NCBI RefSeq assembly: GCF_026419855.1
Contig: NZ_JAOAKP010000014.1
Location: 1 to 37,329, forward strand
Origin: Methanothrix sp.
GTDB taxonomy: Archaea; Halobacteriota; Methanosarcinia; Methanotrichales; Methanotrichaceae
Reading direction: 5' to 3'
DNA: 37,329 bases
A program made the position numbers and the translations under genes. Below the pieces are notes generated by a model. It did not search any database. It was not told the DNA's origin and was given only the letters and a program-made list of their open reading frames with translations. Below are positions 17,942-25,382 of the stretch, one piece after another. Within the stretch, counting starts at the first letter, position 1; each line of letters starts with the position of its first letter.

Positions 17942-18458
17942 AAGCCGAGATCGATGCAGAGCGGGATATTAAGCTTCCGGCCACGACAAACAAAATGAGT
18001 CACAATGCGCCTACGAGGATAGGTGCAAAACCCAATGGTTTGTAAAACGATATCTCTCGCCATGTTTTATGGTCCTTTGCGTCACTTCATATAAGCCAAT
18101 TTAAAATTTGCTAGACATGTCGCACTTCATACACAATTTTATGTAATATTCAATATTATATAAACTTATGCGGAATACTATAATCTCCTCATGACCAACA
18201 GCATGCCTCGAAACATCCAGCCGCCCCGGTGCGTCTCATGTGCTCCCTAACCAGAAGGCACAGTCCCCGACGCTGCCAATGGCTGGCATAGTCCCGAGAT
18301 GATCTCTTCTCTCAGCGGAGTGATAGCGAGGGCCACCCTCCGGTAATACAATACTGCAAGTGTACATCTTAACATTGTTACTGAAAAAGCTATATATCGC
18401 AAATCAAGTTATTTTCATGAATTTGATAATACCAAGTCAGATCAATAAGGTGATTGTA
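17942..18458. other. Intergenic region with a 115-bp element
   Basis: The divergent upstream region of lysS and the FmdE-like gene. It contains copy 2 of the 115-bp element (18068-18182). The remainder, including 18190-18360, has no recognised gene. A TATA-like GCTATATATCGC at about 18388-18399 could drive the downstream operon. Confidence 0.5.
18068..18182 (+). mobile_element. 115-bp MITE-like element, copy 2
   Basis: Same orientation as the copy at 6951 and differing from it at 8 of 115 positions by hand count. It starts TATGGTCC and ends ATACTATA. It lies between lysS and the FmdE/ABC operon. No open frame of note is inside. Confidence 0.85.
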
Positions 18459-18890
18459 TTGAAGATGCACACGATAGATCCATATAATGTATCTCTTGAT
18501 AACATGATCGAGCGCGGCAGCGAGTTTCACGGCCATCTGGGTCCGTTTCTCGTTCTGGGCATACGGATGGGGCTTGCTGCTCTCAGGGAGCTCGGCTCTC
18601 ATGGTCACAGGGATATCAGCGCTGTCGTGCGTTCAGGGAGCATGCCTCCGGTATCGTGTATGGCAGATGGCATCCAGATATCCACCGGATGCACACTCGG
18701 GAAGGGAAACATCTCTGTCGTTCAGGATGGTGTTCCTGAGGTCACGTTCCACTCAAATGGGAGAAGTGTGAGCTTCAGAGTCAGGAGATCCATTGTTGAG
18801 AGGATTTCAGAGCTGTCGCATGATGAGCTGGAGGATTTCTCCTGGGAGCTGTCCAGGATGCCGCTGAACTCGATTATCGAGAGGCTCTGA
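18459..18890 (+). CDS. FmdE-domain protein
   Basis: This 143-residue protein is an FmdE domain, first known as a polypeptide co-encoded with molybdenum formylmethanofuran dehydrogenase and thought to bind a metal. The diagnostic EFHGHLGPFLVLGIRMG (about 19-35) and QISTGCTLGKGN, with its conserved Cys, are intact. The C-terminal zinc ribbon found in longer FmdE proteins is absent. TTG 18459 is preferred because GGTGATT lies 3 nt before it; ATG 18465 is the next option. It precedes the metal-type ABC ATPase by 8 nt, so the three genes form an operon and the FmdE protein may serve metal delivery or sensing. Confidence 0.85.
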   Translation: MKMHTIDPYNVSLDNMIERGSEFHGHLGPFLVLGIRMGLAALRELGSHGHRDISAVVRSGSMPPVSCMADGIQISTGCTLGKGNISVVQDGVPEVTFHSNGRSVSFRVRRSIVERISELSHDELEDFSWELSRMPLNSIIERL

Positions 18891-18898
18891 GGTGGTTT

Positions 18899-19624
18899 AT
18901 GCTGATCCGGCTCGAGAACGTGCACACATTCTACGATGGCGAGAGAAACTCCACGCTGAAGGATATCACGCTCTCAATCGGCACAGGAGAGATGGTATGC
19001 GTCATGGGCCCGAACGGCGCTGGCAAAACCACGCTTCTCGAGACGATAAATGGAATACTCCCATCGACCGGCAGGGTCGAGGTATTCGGAAGGGACGCCC
19101 GGAAGCACGGCCATGATATCAGAAAGTATATCGGCTATATGCTTCAGGCCAAGACGTTCCCTGAGGACACACCGTATCTTGTGAGAGATGTCGTGCTGAT
19201 GGGAAGATTCGGGAAGATCGGCATTCTGCGAAGACCAGGGAGGGATGACTGGAATGCAGCAAGGGAGGCTGCAAGATTCATGGAGGTCGATCATCTATGG
19301 GACAGGCCGATAGGAAAGCTGTCAGGAGGGCAGACGCAGAGGGTGCTTCTGGCCAGGCTGCTCGCAAAGAGGCCCAGGATACTGCTTCTGGATGAGCCCT
19401 ACTCCAACCTGGACTGCAGAGCTGTTGAGGAGGTGTCGAAGAAAATCTGCACCCTTCATACTAGGAACGAGCTGACAACTATCATGGTCATACACGACAC
19501 AGCTCATGTGCCCGAGATCTGCGACAGGATAATCCTGCTGAAGGACGGGCGGCTCATCGGAGATGCGCATCCAGATGACATGCTCTTCTCAAGAACGTTC
19601 CGAGATGCATTCGCTGAGGCTTAG
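18899..19624 (+). CDS. Metal-type ABC transporter ATPase
   Basis: ATP-binding subunit of an ABC transporter of the zinc/manganese (ZnuC/MntB) class. Walker A GPNGAGKT (about 37-44), signature LSGGQTQR, Walker B RILLLDEP and the switch His in VIHDT are all intact. Length is 241. ATG 18899 sits just after GAGGTGGTT. The permease gene follows after 3 nt. The substrate cannot be fixed from the ATPase; the permease family points to a divalent metal. Confidence 0.9.
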   Translation: MLIRLENVHTFYDGERNSTLKDITLSIGTGEMVCVMGPNGAGKTTLLETINGILPSTGRVEVFGRDARKHGHDIRKYIGYMLQAKTFPEDTPYLVRDVVLMGRFGKIGILRRPGRDDWNAAREAARFMEVDHLWDRPIGKLSGGQTQRVLLARLLAKRPRILLLDEPYSNLDCRAVEEVSKKICTLHTRNELTTIMVIHDTAHVPEICDRIILLKDGRLIGDAHPDDMLFSRTFRDAFAEA

Positions 19625-19627
19625 CTC

Positions 19628-20446
19628 ATGATGCTGCCGCCGAGCATGGTGATGAACACGATCATTGGGGCATCGCTCGCCGCTGTGGTTTGCTCGATGA
19701 TAGGTGTATTCATCGTGCGAATGAACCTCTCATCGATGGGGTTCTGCATGTCGCATGCTGCCTTCGCAGGTGCTGCGCTCGGTCTGGCCATATCCAGAGA
19801 CCCATTCGTTCTGGCATTAGGTATGGCAACAGCTGTTGCACTGGTCCTCGGACCGGTTGCTGATAAAGCCAGGCTGCAGGCTGACGTCGTGCTGGGGACG
19901 ATGTTCTCCCTCACAATGGCGCTGGCACTTCTGTTTCTCAGCATCGTCCCAGGATCTGTGGTGAGCAGCACCGCTCTTTCAGTTCTCTGGGGAAGCGTTC
20001 TGGGAATAACAACCACAGATCTCATCAGGCTTCTTGTTCTCATGCTGGCACTTCTGGTGGTGATATTCCTATTTTACAAGGAATTCTTCGCGATAATGCT
20101 CGACAGAAAGCTTGCTGAGGAGTCGGGCATCAACACAAAGCCATTCTACTACGCGATACTCTTTCTCTGCGGCGTCACTGTCTCGGTCTCGCTCAAGCTC
20201 ATCGGCGGGCTGCTCATATTCGCTCTTATGGTCAATCCTGTGTCGGCTGCATACCAGTTCTCTCACGACATGAAATGTATCATGCTGATATCCCCCATCA
20301 TAGGGCTGGCATCAAGCATCTCCGGAATAGCTGCGTCCCTGTACTTCGATATCCCCGTGGGCAGCTCGATCGCGATAATGAGCGTTGCGATATTTCTGGT
20401 ATCTGTATCACTCTCCCCTAAGAGGCGGCGCGGGCAGAGGTGCTGA
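19628..20446 (+). CDS. Metal-type ABC transporter permease (ABC-3 family)
   Basis: A polytopic membrane protein of 272 residues with about eight hydrophobic segments, of the ZnuB/MntC (ABC-3) family. The family-typical MGFCMSHAAFAGAALG stretch near residue 37 and LKLIGGLLIFALMVNP near 190 are visible. It is the last gene of the FmdE-ATPase-permease operon. No solute-binding protein gene is found upstream or downstream, which is unusual for an importer of this type. The C-terminus is short and basic. Confidence 0.9.
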   Translation: MMLPPSMVMNTIIGASLAAVVCSMIGVFIVRMNLSSMGFCMSHAAFAGAALGLAISRDPFVLALGMATAVALVLGPVADKARLQADVVLGTMFSLTMALALLFLSIVPGSVVSSTALSVLWGSVLGITTTDLIRLLVLMLALLVVIFLFYKEFFAIMLDRKLAEESGINTKPFYYAILFLCGVTVSVSLKLIGGLLIFALMVNPVSAAYQFSHDMKCIMLISPIIGLASSISGIAASLYFDIPVGSSIAIMSVAIFLVSVSLSPKRRRGQRC

Positions 20447-20582
20447 TGCTATAGCCAATGATAACCTGCCTGCAGAATCCACGCGCTCTGAGAGAGCATC
20501 CAGGAGCAGGCTGCACAACCTCCTGAACACCAAGGGAAGAGCATCACATGAAATCACCGGGGAGACCCTTTAGGGAATGGGC

Positions 20583-21707
20583 TTACACCTTCTTCCAGCG
20601 GATCGTATCTCCCTTTATCTTCACCACCCCATTTTTCTCAAGGATCTTTGCGAGGTCCTCTGCCACACCATATGCATCGATATTAAAAATGCCGCTCTCC
20701 ATCTCCATGTAGACTCCACACATGCGCACAAAGCTCTCCATGTCAACTTTGCCTGATGGTGGCACATCTGTCAGATTGCGCAGTATGGCGTTGATCGCGA
20801 GGATCTCGATCGCCTCATTCTGAAACTCATCGAAGAAATCCTTGTCAGGATCCTCGCATGTGAAAGCAGACCATTCATCTATGTAGAGATCATAGGCTTT
20901 CTCCAGATTCACATGTATATTTGTTCGCCGCATCGGATGCTCTGAATAATCATCTGCCATGACCGGTATTGCAATGATTGGATCGTTCAGCTTATCCCCT
21001 GGATCTTCATCTATTTCCAGCTTGTTCAGTGAGAAAACCCACTCCAGGAATTCTGCTGCAGCTTTGTTATCAATAAGGATATCGTAATCCACATCCTCAA
21101 CTTCATCAGACGTGCCGGCAGCTTCAGGCGAGGTCTCTTCGTGTGCAGACTCATCAGGCGATGGTTTCTCAGGTGGTCCTTGAGCAGCCTCATGAGGTGA
21201 GACCTCTGAGGATGTCTCCTTTGTGGCCGCCTCTGCACGGCGTATTTCTGTCATCAGTGCCTCTATCCTCTCGGCGATCTTGACCCATTGTGGAACCGCA
21301 TAAGTCTGATATCTTTTGTAAAATTCCTCTGGCGCAGGCTTCTCAGCGAATGTCTTCCGGAGAGCTTCCAGATAGTGCTCATACTTTTTTAATGTCCTCT
21401 CGTCCTCGATCTCGTTTTTCAGCTCGCTGAAGCGCCCCTGAAGCACGGGTCTGATCTTCAGATCTGCCACGATCGATGGTCGTATATCGACCCGGATCTT
21501 CATCTCCCTGAGACGGTCTGCAAGATCTTTTGCCGTCAGCTCGTCATATTCTCCAAGCTTGAACATAACAGCAGCAGCATCGTTACCCATGTTATAGTTT
21601 GCGATGTATCTAAAGAGTGCGCACAGATGATTCTGCGGGAGATCTCCTGATGCGTGGGGCAGGCTTTTGAGCACCGGAATAGGACCAGGTCTCCATGCGG
21701 GATGCAT
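20583..21707 (-). CDS. Protein of unknown function with charged linker
   Basis: I do not recognise a family. The protein appears soluble: a helical, charged N-terminal half (KLGEYDELTAKDLADRLRE …), an Ala/Glu/Pro/Ser-rich linker (about residues 165-205), then an acidic C-terminal domain ending in KGDTIRWKKV. No signal peptide or membrane segment. The N-terminus is uncertain: ATG 21590 gives a 335-residue form starting MGNDAAAVMFKLG, but the stretch before it (LCALFRYIANYN) also reads like protein, back to ATG 21707 and a TGA a few codons earlier. The gene may have lost its original 5' end. It converges on the ABC permease gene. Confidence 0.65.
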   Translation of the reverse strand: MHPAWRPGPIPVLKSLPHASGDLPQNHLCALFRYIANYNMGNDAAAVMFKLGEYDELTAKDLADRLREMKIRVDIRPSIVADLKIRPVLQGRFSELKNEIEDERTLKKYEHYLEALRKTFAEKPAPEEFYKRYQTYAVPQWVKIAERIEALMTEIRRAEAATKETSSEVSPHEAAQGPPEKPSPDESAHEETSPEAAGTSDEVEDVDYDILIDNKAAAEFLEWVFSLNKLEIDEDPGDKLNDPIIAIPVMADDYSEHPMRRTNIHVNLEKAYDLYIDEWSAFTCEDPDKDFFDEFQNEAIEILAINAILRNLTDVPPSGKVDMESFVRMCGVYMEMESGIFNIDAYGVAEDLAKILEKNGVVKIKGDTIRWKKV

Positions 21708-22110
21708 GAACCACTGAAGCTGTGACGCTCAGGCAGGGAGATTTGAGGTATCCTGCGCTCCTGTATGCTTGATTGTGTACCCATTATCCTGCGGGCAATA
21801 CAGTTGCTTGAAGGGATGAATGCGACAGCCTGTTCAAGACTGCCGATTCTGTGTATCATAGGCATTTCAATTCCCTTCCGCTCCATCCTGCGCAAATGCA
21901 AAAGTAAGTCGCGAATCATCTAAAAGTGCAGAAATCCTGCTTCAGTGGAGATCAGCACTGCCGATGGTGAATTTATTTTTGGATATTTTCTGATATTTTT
22001 ATAAACAATCTGATGATAAGATAATAATATTAAATCTGTAACAATCTTAGAAAAGATTTAAATCTTAATTAAGATGAATGCGTTCTGATTAAAAAGCAAG
22101 GAGGTATTAT
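21708..22110. other. Intergenic region, AT-rich toward the right
   Basis: The left part (to about 21920) holds a minus-strand open frame that overlaps the preceding gene in another phase and looks like decayed or shadow sequence. The right part is very AT-rich and forms the promoter of the AENVT-repeat protein. Confidence 0.5.
22053..22073 (+). promoter_or_regulatory. Palindromic promoter element of the AENVT protein gene
   Basis: AAGATTTAAATCTT is a perfect 14-bp palindrome (22053-22066) overlapping a second palindrome CTTAATTAAG (22064-22073). The TTTAAATC core is a plausible TATA box, placing transcription start about 20-25 nt before the ATG. The symmetry could also bind a dimeric regulator. 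Confidence 0.4.
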
Positions 22111-22566
22111 ATGAAGATCGTAGCATACACGCTTATGCTTGCTCTGCTTGTATTCGGAGCAGCATACGCGGAGAATACTGCTGAGAATGTCACAGCCGAG
22201 AATGTCACCGCAGAGAACGTCACAGCCGAGAACGTAACCGCAGAGAATGTCACTGCAGAGGTTGCGGCACTCTACATCGCTGATGTCAACATCGAGGAGG
22301 CCTATGTGGAGATCGCCAACGATGGCGATGCGGCCCAGAGCCTGGAGAACTACACGCTCAAGGTAGATGAGAACGAGCCGATAACACTGGGCGCTATCGA
22401 GGTCCAGCCAGCCAGCTCTGTAAAGCTCTTCCTGGGCGCTGGCGAGAATACAGAGACAGAAATATACCTGAACACAACGATTGAGTTCGCTGAGGCCGGC
22501 AACGTCACCCTCATGGATCCAGAGGGCAATGAGGTCTCCACAGTTGAGTACCCCATGACCGAGTGA
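22111..22566 (+). CDS. Secreted protein with AENVT repeats and lamin-tail-like domain
   Basis: A 151-residue secreted protein. A 20-residue signal peptide ends in AYA. It is followed by five perfect AENVT pentapeptides (24-48), each an N-glycosylation sequon, and then a beta domain (about 54-148) whose AYVEIAN, SLENYTL, GNVTLMD and VSTVEY strands resemble the lamin-tail (LTD) fold. At least three further sequons lie in that domain (NYT, NTT, NVT). There is no C-terminal anchor, so it is released or bound non-covalently. GGAGGT six to seven nt before ATG 22111 is the strongest ribosome site in the window, suggesting high expression. The protein is very acidic. Possible roles are a surface-layer or sheath-associated glycoprotein. 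Confidence 0.8.
   Translation: MKIVAYTLMLALLVFGAAYAENTAENVTAENVTAENVTAENVTAENVTAEVAALYIADVNIEEAYVEIANDGDAAQSLENYTLKVDENEPITLGAIEVQPASSVKLFLGAGENTETEIYLNTTIEFAEAGNVTLMDPEGNEVSTVEYPMTE
22180..22254 (+). repeat. Five tandem 15-bp repeats coding AENVT
   Basis: Five in-frame 15-bp units of the form GC(T/C/A)GAGAA(T/C)GT(C/A)AC(A/C/T) encode AENVT each time. The differences between units are synonymous, which argues for selection on the peptide rather than very recent slippage. Confidence 0.9.
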
Positions 22567-22578
22567 AACGGTGCAGGA

Positions 22579-22595
22579 TTTTTTCTTTTTATTTT
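22579..22595 (+). terminator. T-rich terminator of the AENVT protein gene
   Basis: A run TTTTTTCTTTTTATTTT starts 13 nt after the stop codon. Oligo-T tracts of this kind terminate archaeal transcription without needing a hairpin. Confidence 0.6.
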
Positions 22596-22814
22596 GGCTT
22601 CTTATTGATATATCTCTGTTTACGTGCATTTGCTCCGAAGACCGCGGTATGCGGACTCGCAGGATCTTGGTTTTATAGGGTGAACACAGAGGTTGTGTAC
22701 TTGTATCGATGAGAACCAAAAGACGCCTAGATTACATGTGAACGACGCGCTGCGGCAATCCTGGTGTGAAACAGTTAAATACATGCTCAGGATAGTCTGC
22801 ATAAGGGATTTTTT

Positions 22815-23609
22815 TTGAAATGCGGAGATCTGGTGCGCTCATCAGCATATGCAGTGTATGAGAGGATGCTAAAGCGCCAGCTCGCCAGAGGCCCGAGAGT
22901 GGAGCACATCGCAGTTATCCAGGATGGAAACAGGAGGTATGCGAACAGGCACAACATGCCTGTATCGAACGGCCACAGGCTCGGCGCGAAGACTACAGAG
23001 AAGATATCAGACTGGTGTCTGGAGCTCGGGATAAAGCATCTAACAGTCTATGCATTCTCGACGGAGAACTTCAGCAGGAGCGAGCCTGAGAAGAGGTACA
23101 TCTTCAACCTGATCACAGAGAAGCTGCTGGAGCTCTGCAGATCTGAGAAGATCCATAAAAACAAGGTTCGCGTCAGGGCCATCGGCAGGATCGATATGCT
23201 CCCTGAGTACCTGCAGGATGCCATACGAGAGGTGGAGGCAGCAACCGATGGATACAGCCAGATGTACCTAAACGTGGCGCTCGCATACGGAGGGCAGTAC
23301 GAGCTGGTCGACGCAGCCAGAGCCATGGCGAGAGACCTGCGCAGTGGGGCGATCAGGATAGATGATGTCGATGAGGATCTGGTGAGCAGGTACCTCTATC
23401 CCATCGCAGAAACGCCAGTGCCGAAGGTCGATCTAATAATAAGAACGGGCGGCGAGCTCAGGACGTCCAACTTCCTTCCCTGGCAGGCCAACGGAAGCGA
23501 GTGCGCTGCATACTTCTGTGCGCCGTACTGGCCCGAGTTCCGAAAGATAGACTTCCTCAGAGCAATCCGGACAGCACAGTCGTATGCCTCCAGATCAACA
23601 GGCTTATAA
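22815..23609 (+). CDS. uppS: Polyprenyl (cis) diphosphate synthase UppS
   Basis: Makes the long cis-polyprenyl diphosphate that becomes the dolichol-type lipid carrier for protein glycosylation. The catalytic Asp motif appears as IQDGNRRYA (about residues 35-43, canonical MDGNGRWA), followed by GHRLGAK, the VYAFSTEN stretch and RTGGELRTSNFLPWQ near the C-terminus. Length is 264, normal. The TTG 22815 start follows AAGGGA; GTG 22833 is an alternative that would remove six residues. It directly precedes tRNA-Arg, and its stop codon overlaps the presumed tRNA promoter. Confidence 0.94.
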   Translation: MKCGDLVRSSAYAVYERMLKRQLARGPRVEHIAVIQDGNRRYANRHNMPVSNGHRLGAKTTEKISDWCLELGIKHLTVYAFSTENFSRSEPEKRYIFNLITEKLLELCRSEKIHKNKVRVRAIGRIDMLPEYLQDAIREVEAATDGYSQMYLNVALAYGGQYELVDAARAMARDLRSGAIRIDDVDEDLVSRYLYPIAETPVPKVDLIIRTGGELRTSNFLPWQANGSECAAYFCAPYWPEFRKIDFLRAIRTAQSYASRSTGL

Positions 23610-23610
23610 C
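23603..23610 (+). promoter_or_regulatory. Probable TATA box of tRNA-Arg
   Basis: CTTATAAC centred about 31 nt upstream of the tRNA 5' end is in the right place for an archaeal box A. It includes the TAA stop codon of uppS. Confidence 0.45.
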
Positions 23611-23637
23611 CAGGAAGGGATTCATGACTCACTCGTT

Positions 23638-23723
23638 GTCCCGATGGGGTAGCGGATATCCCGGAGGCCTGCGGAGATACTCGCAGACAGCCTTCAACCC
23701 GGGTTCGAATCCCGGTCGGGACG
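23638..23723 (+). tRNA. tRNA-Arg (anticodon GCG) with a 14-nt intron
   Basis: The acceptor stem GTCCCGA/TCGGGAC pairs perfectly, followed by G73. The D loop AGCGGATA has G18G19 and A20 (an arginine identity element), and the T arm is CCGGG-TTCGAAT-CCCGG. The anticodon stem GAGGC/GCCTT encloses a 21-nt loop. Removing 23675-23688 leaves CTGCGGA, anticodon GCG (23671-23673). CTGC pairs with GCAG inside the loop, with 3-nt bulges GGA and ACA: a bulge-helix-bulge motif that places the intron at the standard 37/38 position. Mature length is 72 nt. CCA is not encoded. Confidence 0.9.
23675..23688 (+). other. tRNA-Arg intron (14 nt)
   Basis: AGATACTCGCAGAC, bounded by 3-nt bulges at both splice sites and a 4-bp CTGC/GCAG helix between them. 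The inner helix is only GA/TC with a 3-nt loop, so this is close to a minimal substrate for the archaeal splicing endonuclease. Confidence 0.75.
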
Positions 23724-23852
23724 TTCGAATTTTGACGCCGTGCTGTCCAATACGGATCGGCTGTACGACACTGTACAGCGATGATTTTTTTCTCATGCGC
23801 TTCTACCAGGTACTACCTGCAGCCGGCTTTTTGTAAGTTCTGGTTCGTGGCT

Positions 23853-23969
23853 GCTGTGTTGGATAAGTCTTTAAAATCCGCAAGCAGAAGATGATTCCAG
23901 GAACGAGTGGAGAATAGATCGGAATCGATATCTTTAGACGTTATCTAAAAAAAGTTATCCAACACAGCA
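23853..23969. mobile_element. 117-bp MITE-like element with TIRs and 10-bp target duplication
   Basis: The ends are GCTGTGTTGGATAA (23853-23866) and TTATCCAACACAGCA (23955-23969), a near-perfect terminal inverted repeat. GTTCGTGGCT stands directly outside both ends (23843-23852 and 23970-23979), an exact 10-bp target-site duplication. The interior is non-coding. A related copy begins at 37253. It lies between tRNA-Arg and the nac promoter. Confidence 0.85.
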
Positions 23970-24038
23970 GTTCGTGGCTAGCAGCCATCCTTGGATAAGG
24001 ATAAATCCAACCATATCCATCTGGCCAGAGGTGGTATT

Positions 24039-24389
24039 ATGTTCCCAGGACTCGGCGGACGGGGGATGAGCCCGAAGAAGATGAAGGGCATGCTGAAGAG
24101 CATGGGCATAAACATCGATGAGATCGAGGGCGTGGAGGAGGTCGTAATACGAACCACGGACAGAGAGATAGTAATCAAGAACGCATCCGTGGCGGTAATG
24201 GAGGCGCAGGGAAACAGGAGTTATCAGATATCCGGAGATGTCACAGAGCTTCCAAGAATCTCGCCCTCGGATATCGAGCTGGTCGTATCTCAGACAGGAG
24301 CAAGCCCTGAGGAGGCCAAAGCCGCGCTGGTGGAGTGTGGGGGTGACCTTGCTGAGGCGATAATAAAGCTGGGCTCAAAGGCTTCATGA
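24039..24389 (+). CDS. nac: Nascent polypeptide-associated complex protein
   Basis: Archaeal NAC binds nascent chains at the ribosome tunnel exit as a homodimer. The NAC domain begins right after MFPGLGGRGMSPKKMKGMLK, with VEEVVIRT and YQISGD in the barrel, and a UBA domain (IELVVSQTGASPEEAKAAL … GDLAEAIIKL) closes the protein. Length is 116. ATG 24039 is preceded by GAGGTGGT, which fixes the start; an earlier ATG at 23991 would add 16 unconvincing residues and begins close to the inserted element. Confidence 0.95.
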   Translation: MFPGLGGRGMSPKKMKGMLKSMGINIDEIEGVEEVVIRTTDREIVIKNASVAVMEAQGNRSYQISGDVTELPRISPSDIELVVSQTGASPEEAKAALVECGGDLAEAIIKLGSKAS

Positions 24390-24557
24390 AGGATGCAAAA
24401 CGTAAAATAGAGATCAAAAACCGGTTATCGAACCCACATCCTCAGTTGAGCGGCAGCGAAGATGCAGTACAAAGAATAACCATGCTTAATAGAGATGCAT
24501 CTCAGCTCTGGTACCCTCCCCAAGCGATCTTTCTGCTTCACATGTGACATATGACGA

Positions 24558-25271
24558 TCATGGATCGTAGATGACCGGTATGCCATGCGAGGCTGCGATC
24601 TTCCCGACCGTATCCTTCAGTCTGAGATGCTTCATGGCGCTCCTGCTCGCCTCAACCAGGATAACGAGATCGCTATCGTGAAGGGCCCTGCCGATCTGTG
24701 ATGCCTTGTTTCCCAGCCGCGGATCCGGCCTTCTCACCAGAAGAACACGCGCATCGCCCATCACGAACGCGCCATCCTCTGACATATGACCGAGCTGGAT
24801 CGTAACTCTGTCTGAATCCTGTGAGAGCTCAAAGGCTATAGGATAGTTCGCGAACTCATTGTGGTCGTAGATTTTCATGTTCCGCAAAGCAGATCTAAGC
24901 TCCTCCATGAGCCTCTTCGCCAGATCTGCCAGCTCCATCTGGGCTTTTCTCGAGAAATCCCTGCATTTCGCTATTGATAGGAACGTCAGATGGTGCAGTG
25001 GCTGGCCTTTCTTGTGGCAGTACGCGTGTGTATCGATGACATCGTAATCATCCTCCAGCGGGAAGAAGCAGGGCGCATAGTTATCGCAGTTTTTGCACTT
25101 GAGCTCTATCACCTTGGTTTTGTCAAGAAATGGCGCCAGACCTTCGAGTATCTCGAGCATATCGATGATCTGGGCGCTGGAGCTGTTCGTGCTCTGGAGT
25201 CCCTTGACCATGAACATGAGCTCCTCCGTATCACGCCCGGATTCCTTCGACTTCTGAACCGACTCACTCAT
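24558..25271 (-). CDS. Cys-rich protein of unknown function
   Basis: A soluble 237-residue protein I cannot assign. A central metal-binding-like set of cysteines is seen (KCKNCDNYAPC about 58-68, then YCHKKG and KCRDF further on). The C-terminal third (ARVLLVRRPDPRLGNKASQ … GIPVIYDP) has an alternating helix-strand pattern with a hydrophobic DLVILVEASRS strand, which recalls a Rossmann-like or Toprim-like fold; this is only an impression. The N-terminal 40 residues look helical. The gene stands alone and diverges from scpB. Confidence 0.65.
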   Translation of the reverse strand: MSESVQKSKESGRDTEELMFMVKGLQSTNSSSAQIIDMLEILEGLAPFLDKTKVIELKCKNCDNYAPCFFPLEDDYDVIDTHAYCHKKGQPLHHLTFLSIAKCRDFSRKAQMELADLAKRLMEELRSALRNMKIYDHNEFANYPIAFELSQDSDRVTIQLGHMSEDGAFVMGDARVLLVRRPDPRLGNKASQIGRALHDSDLVILVEASRSAMKHLRLKDTVGKIAASHGIPVIYDP

Positions 25272-25382
25272 TCAAACCCCATGAGACCCGGAGCGAATTT
25301 AAATATATCTCACGCCCAGATAGAGAGGCTGCCTTCTGATTCTTAAAGTACACCGAATAGAGCTTAGGAGAGGATAACATCA

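Noticed and set aside
21536-21919. 127-codon minus-strand open frame
   Set aside because: It overlaps the protein-like N-terminal part of the 20583 gene in another phase, has no good ribosome site, and its sequence has no domain-like pattern.
22180-22254. Tandem repeats as a possible CRISPR-like array
   Set aside because: Units of 15 bp are contiguous without spacers and are in frame within a secreted protein gene; no cas genes are present.
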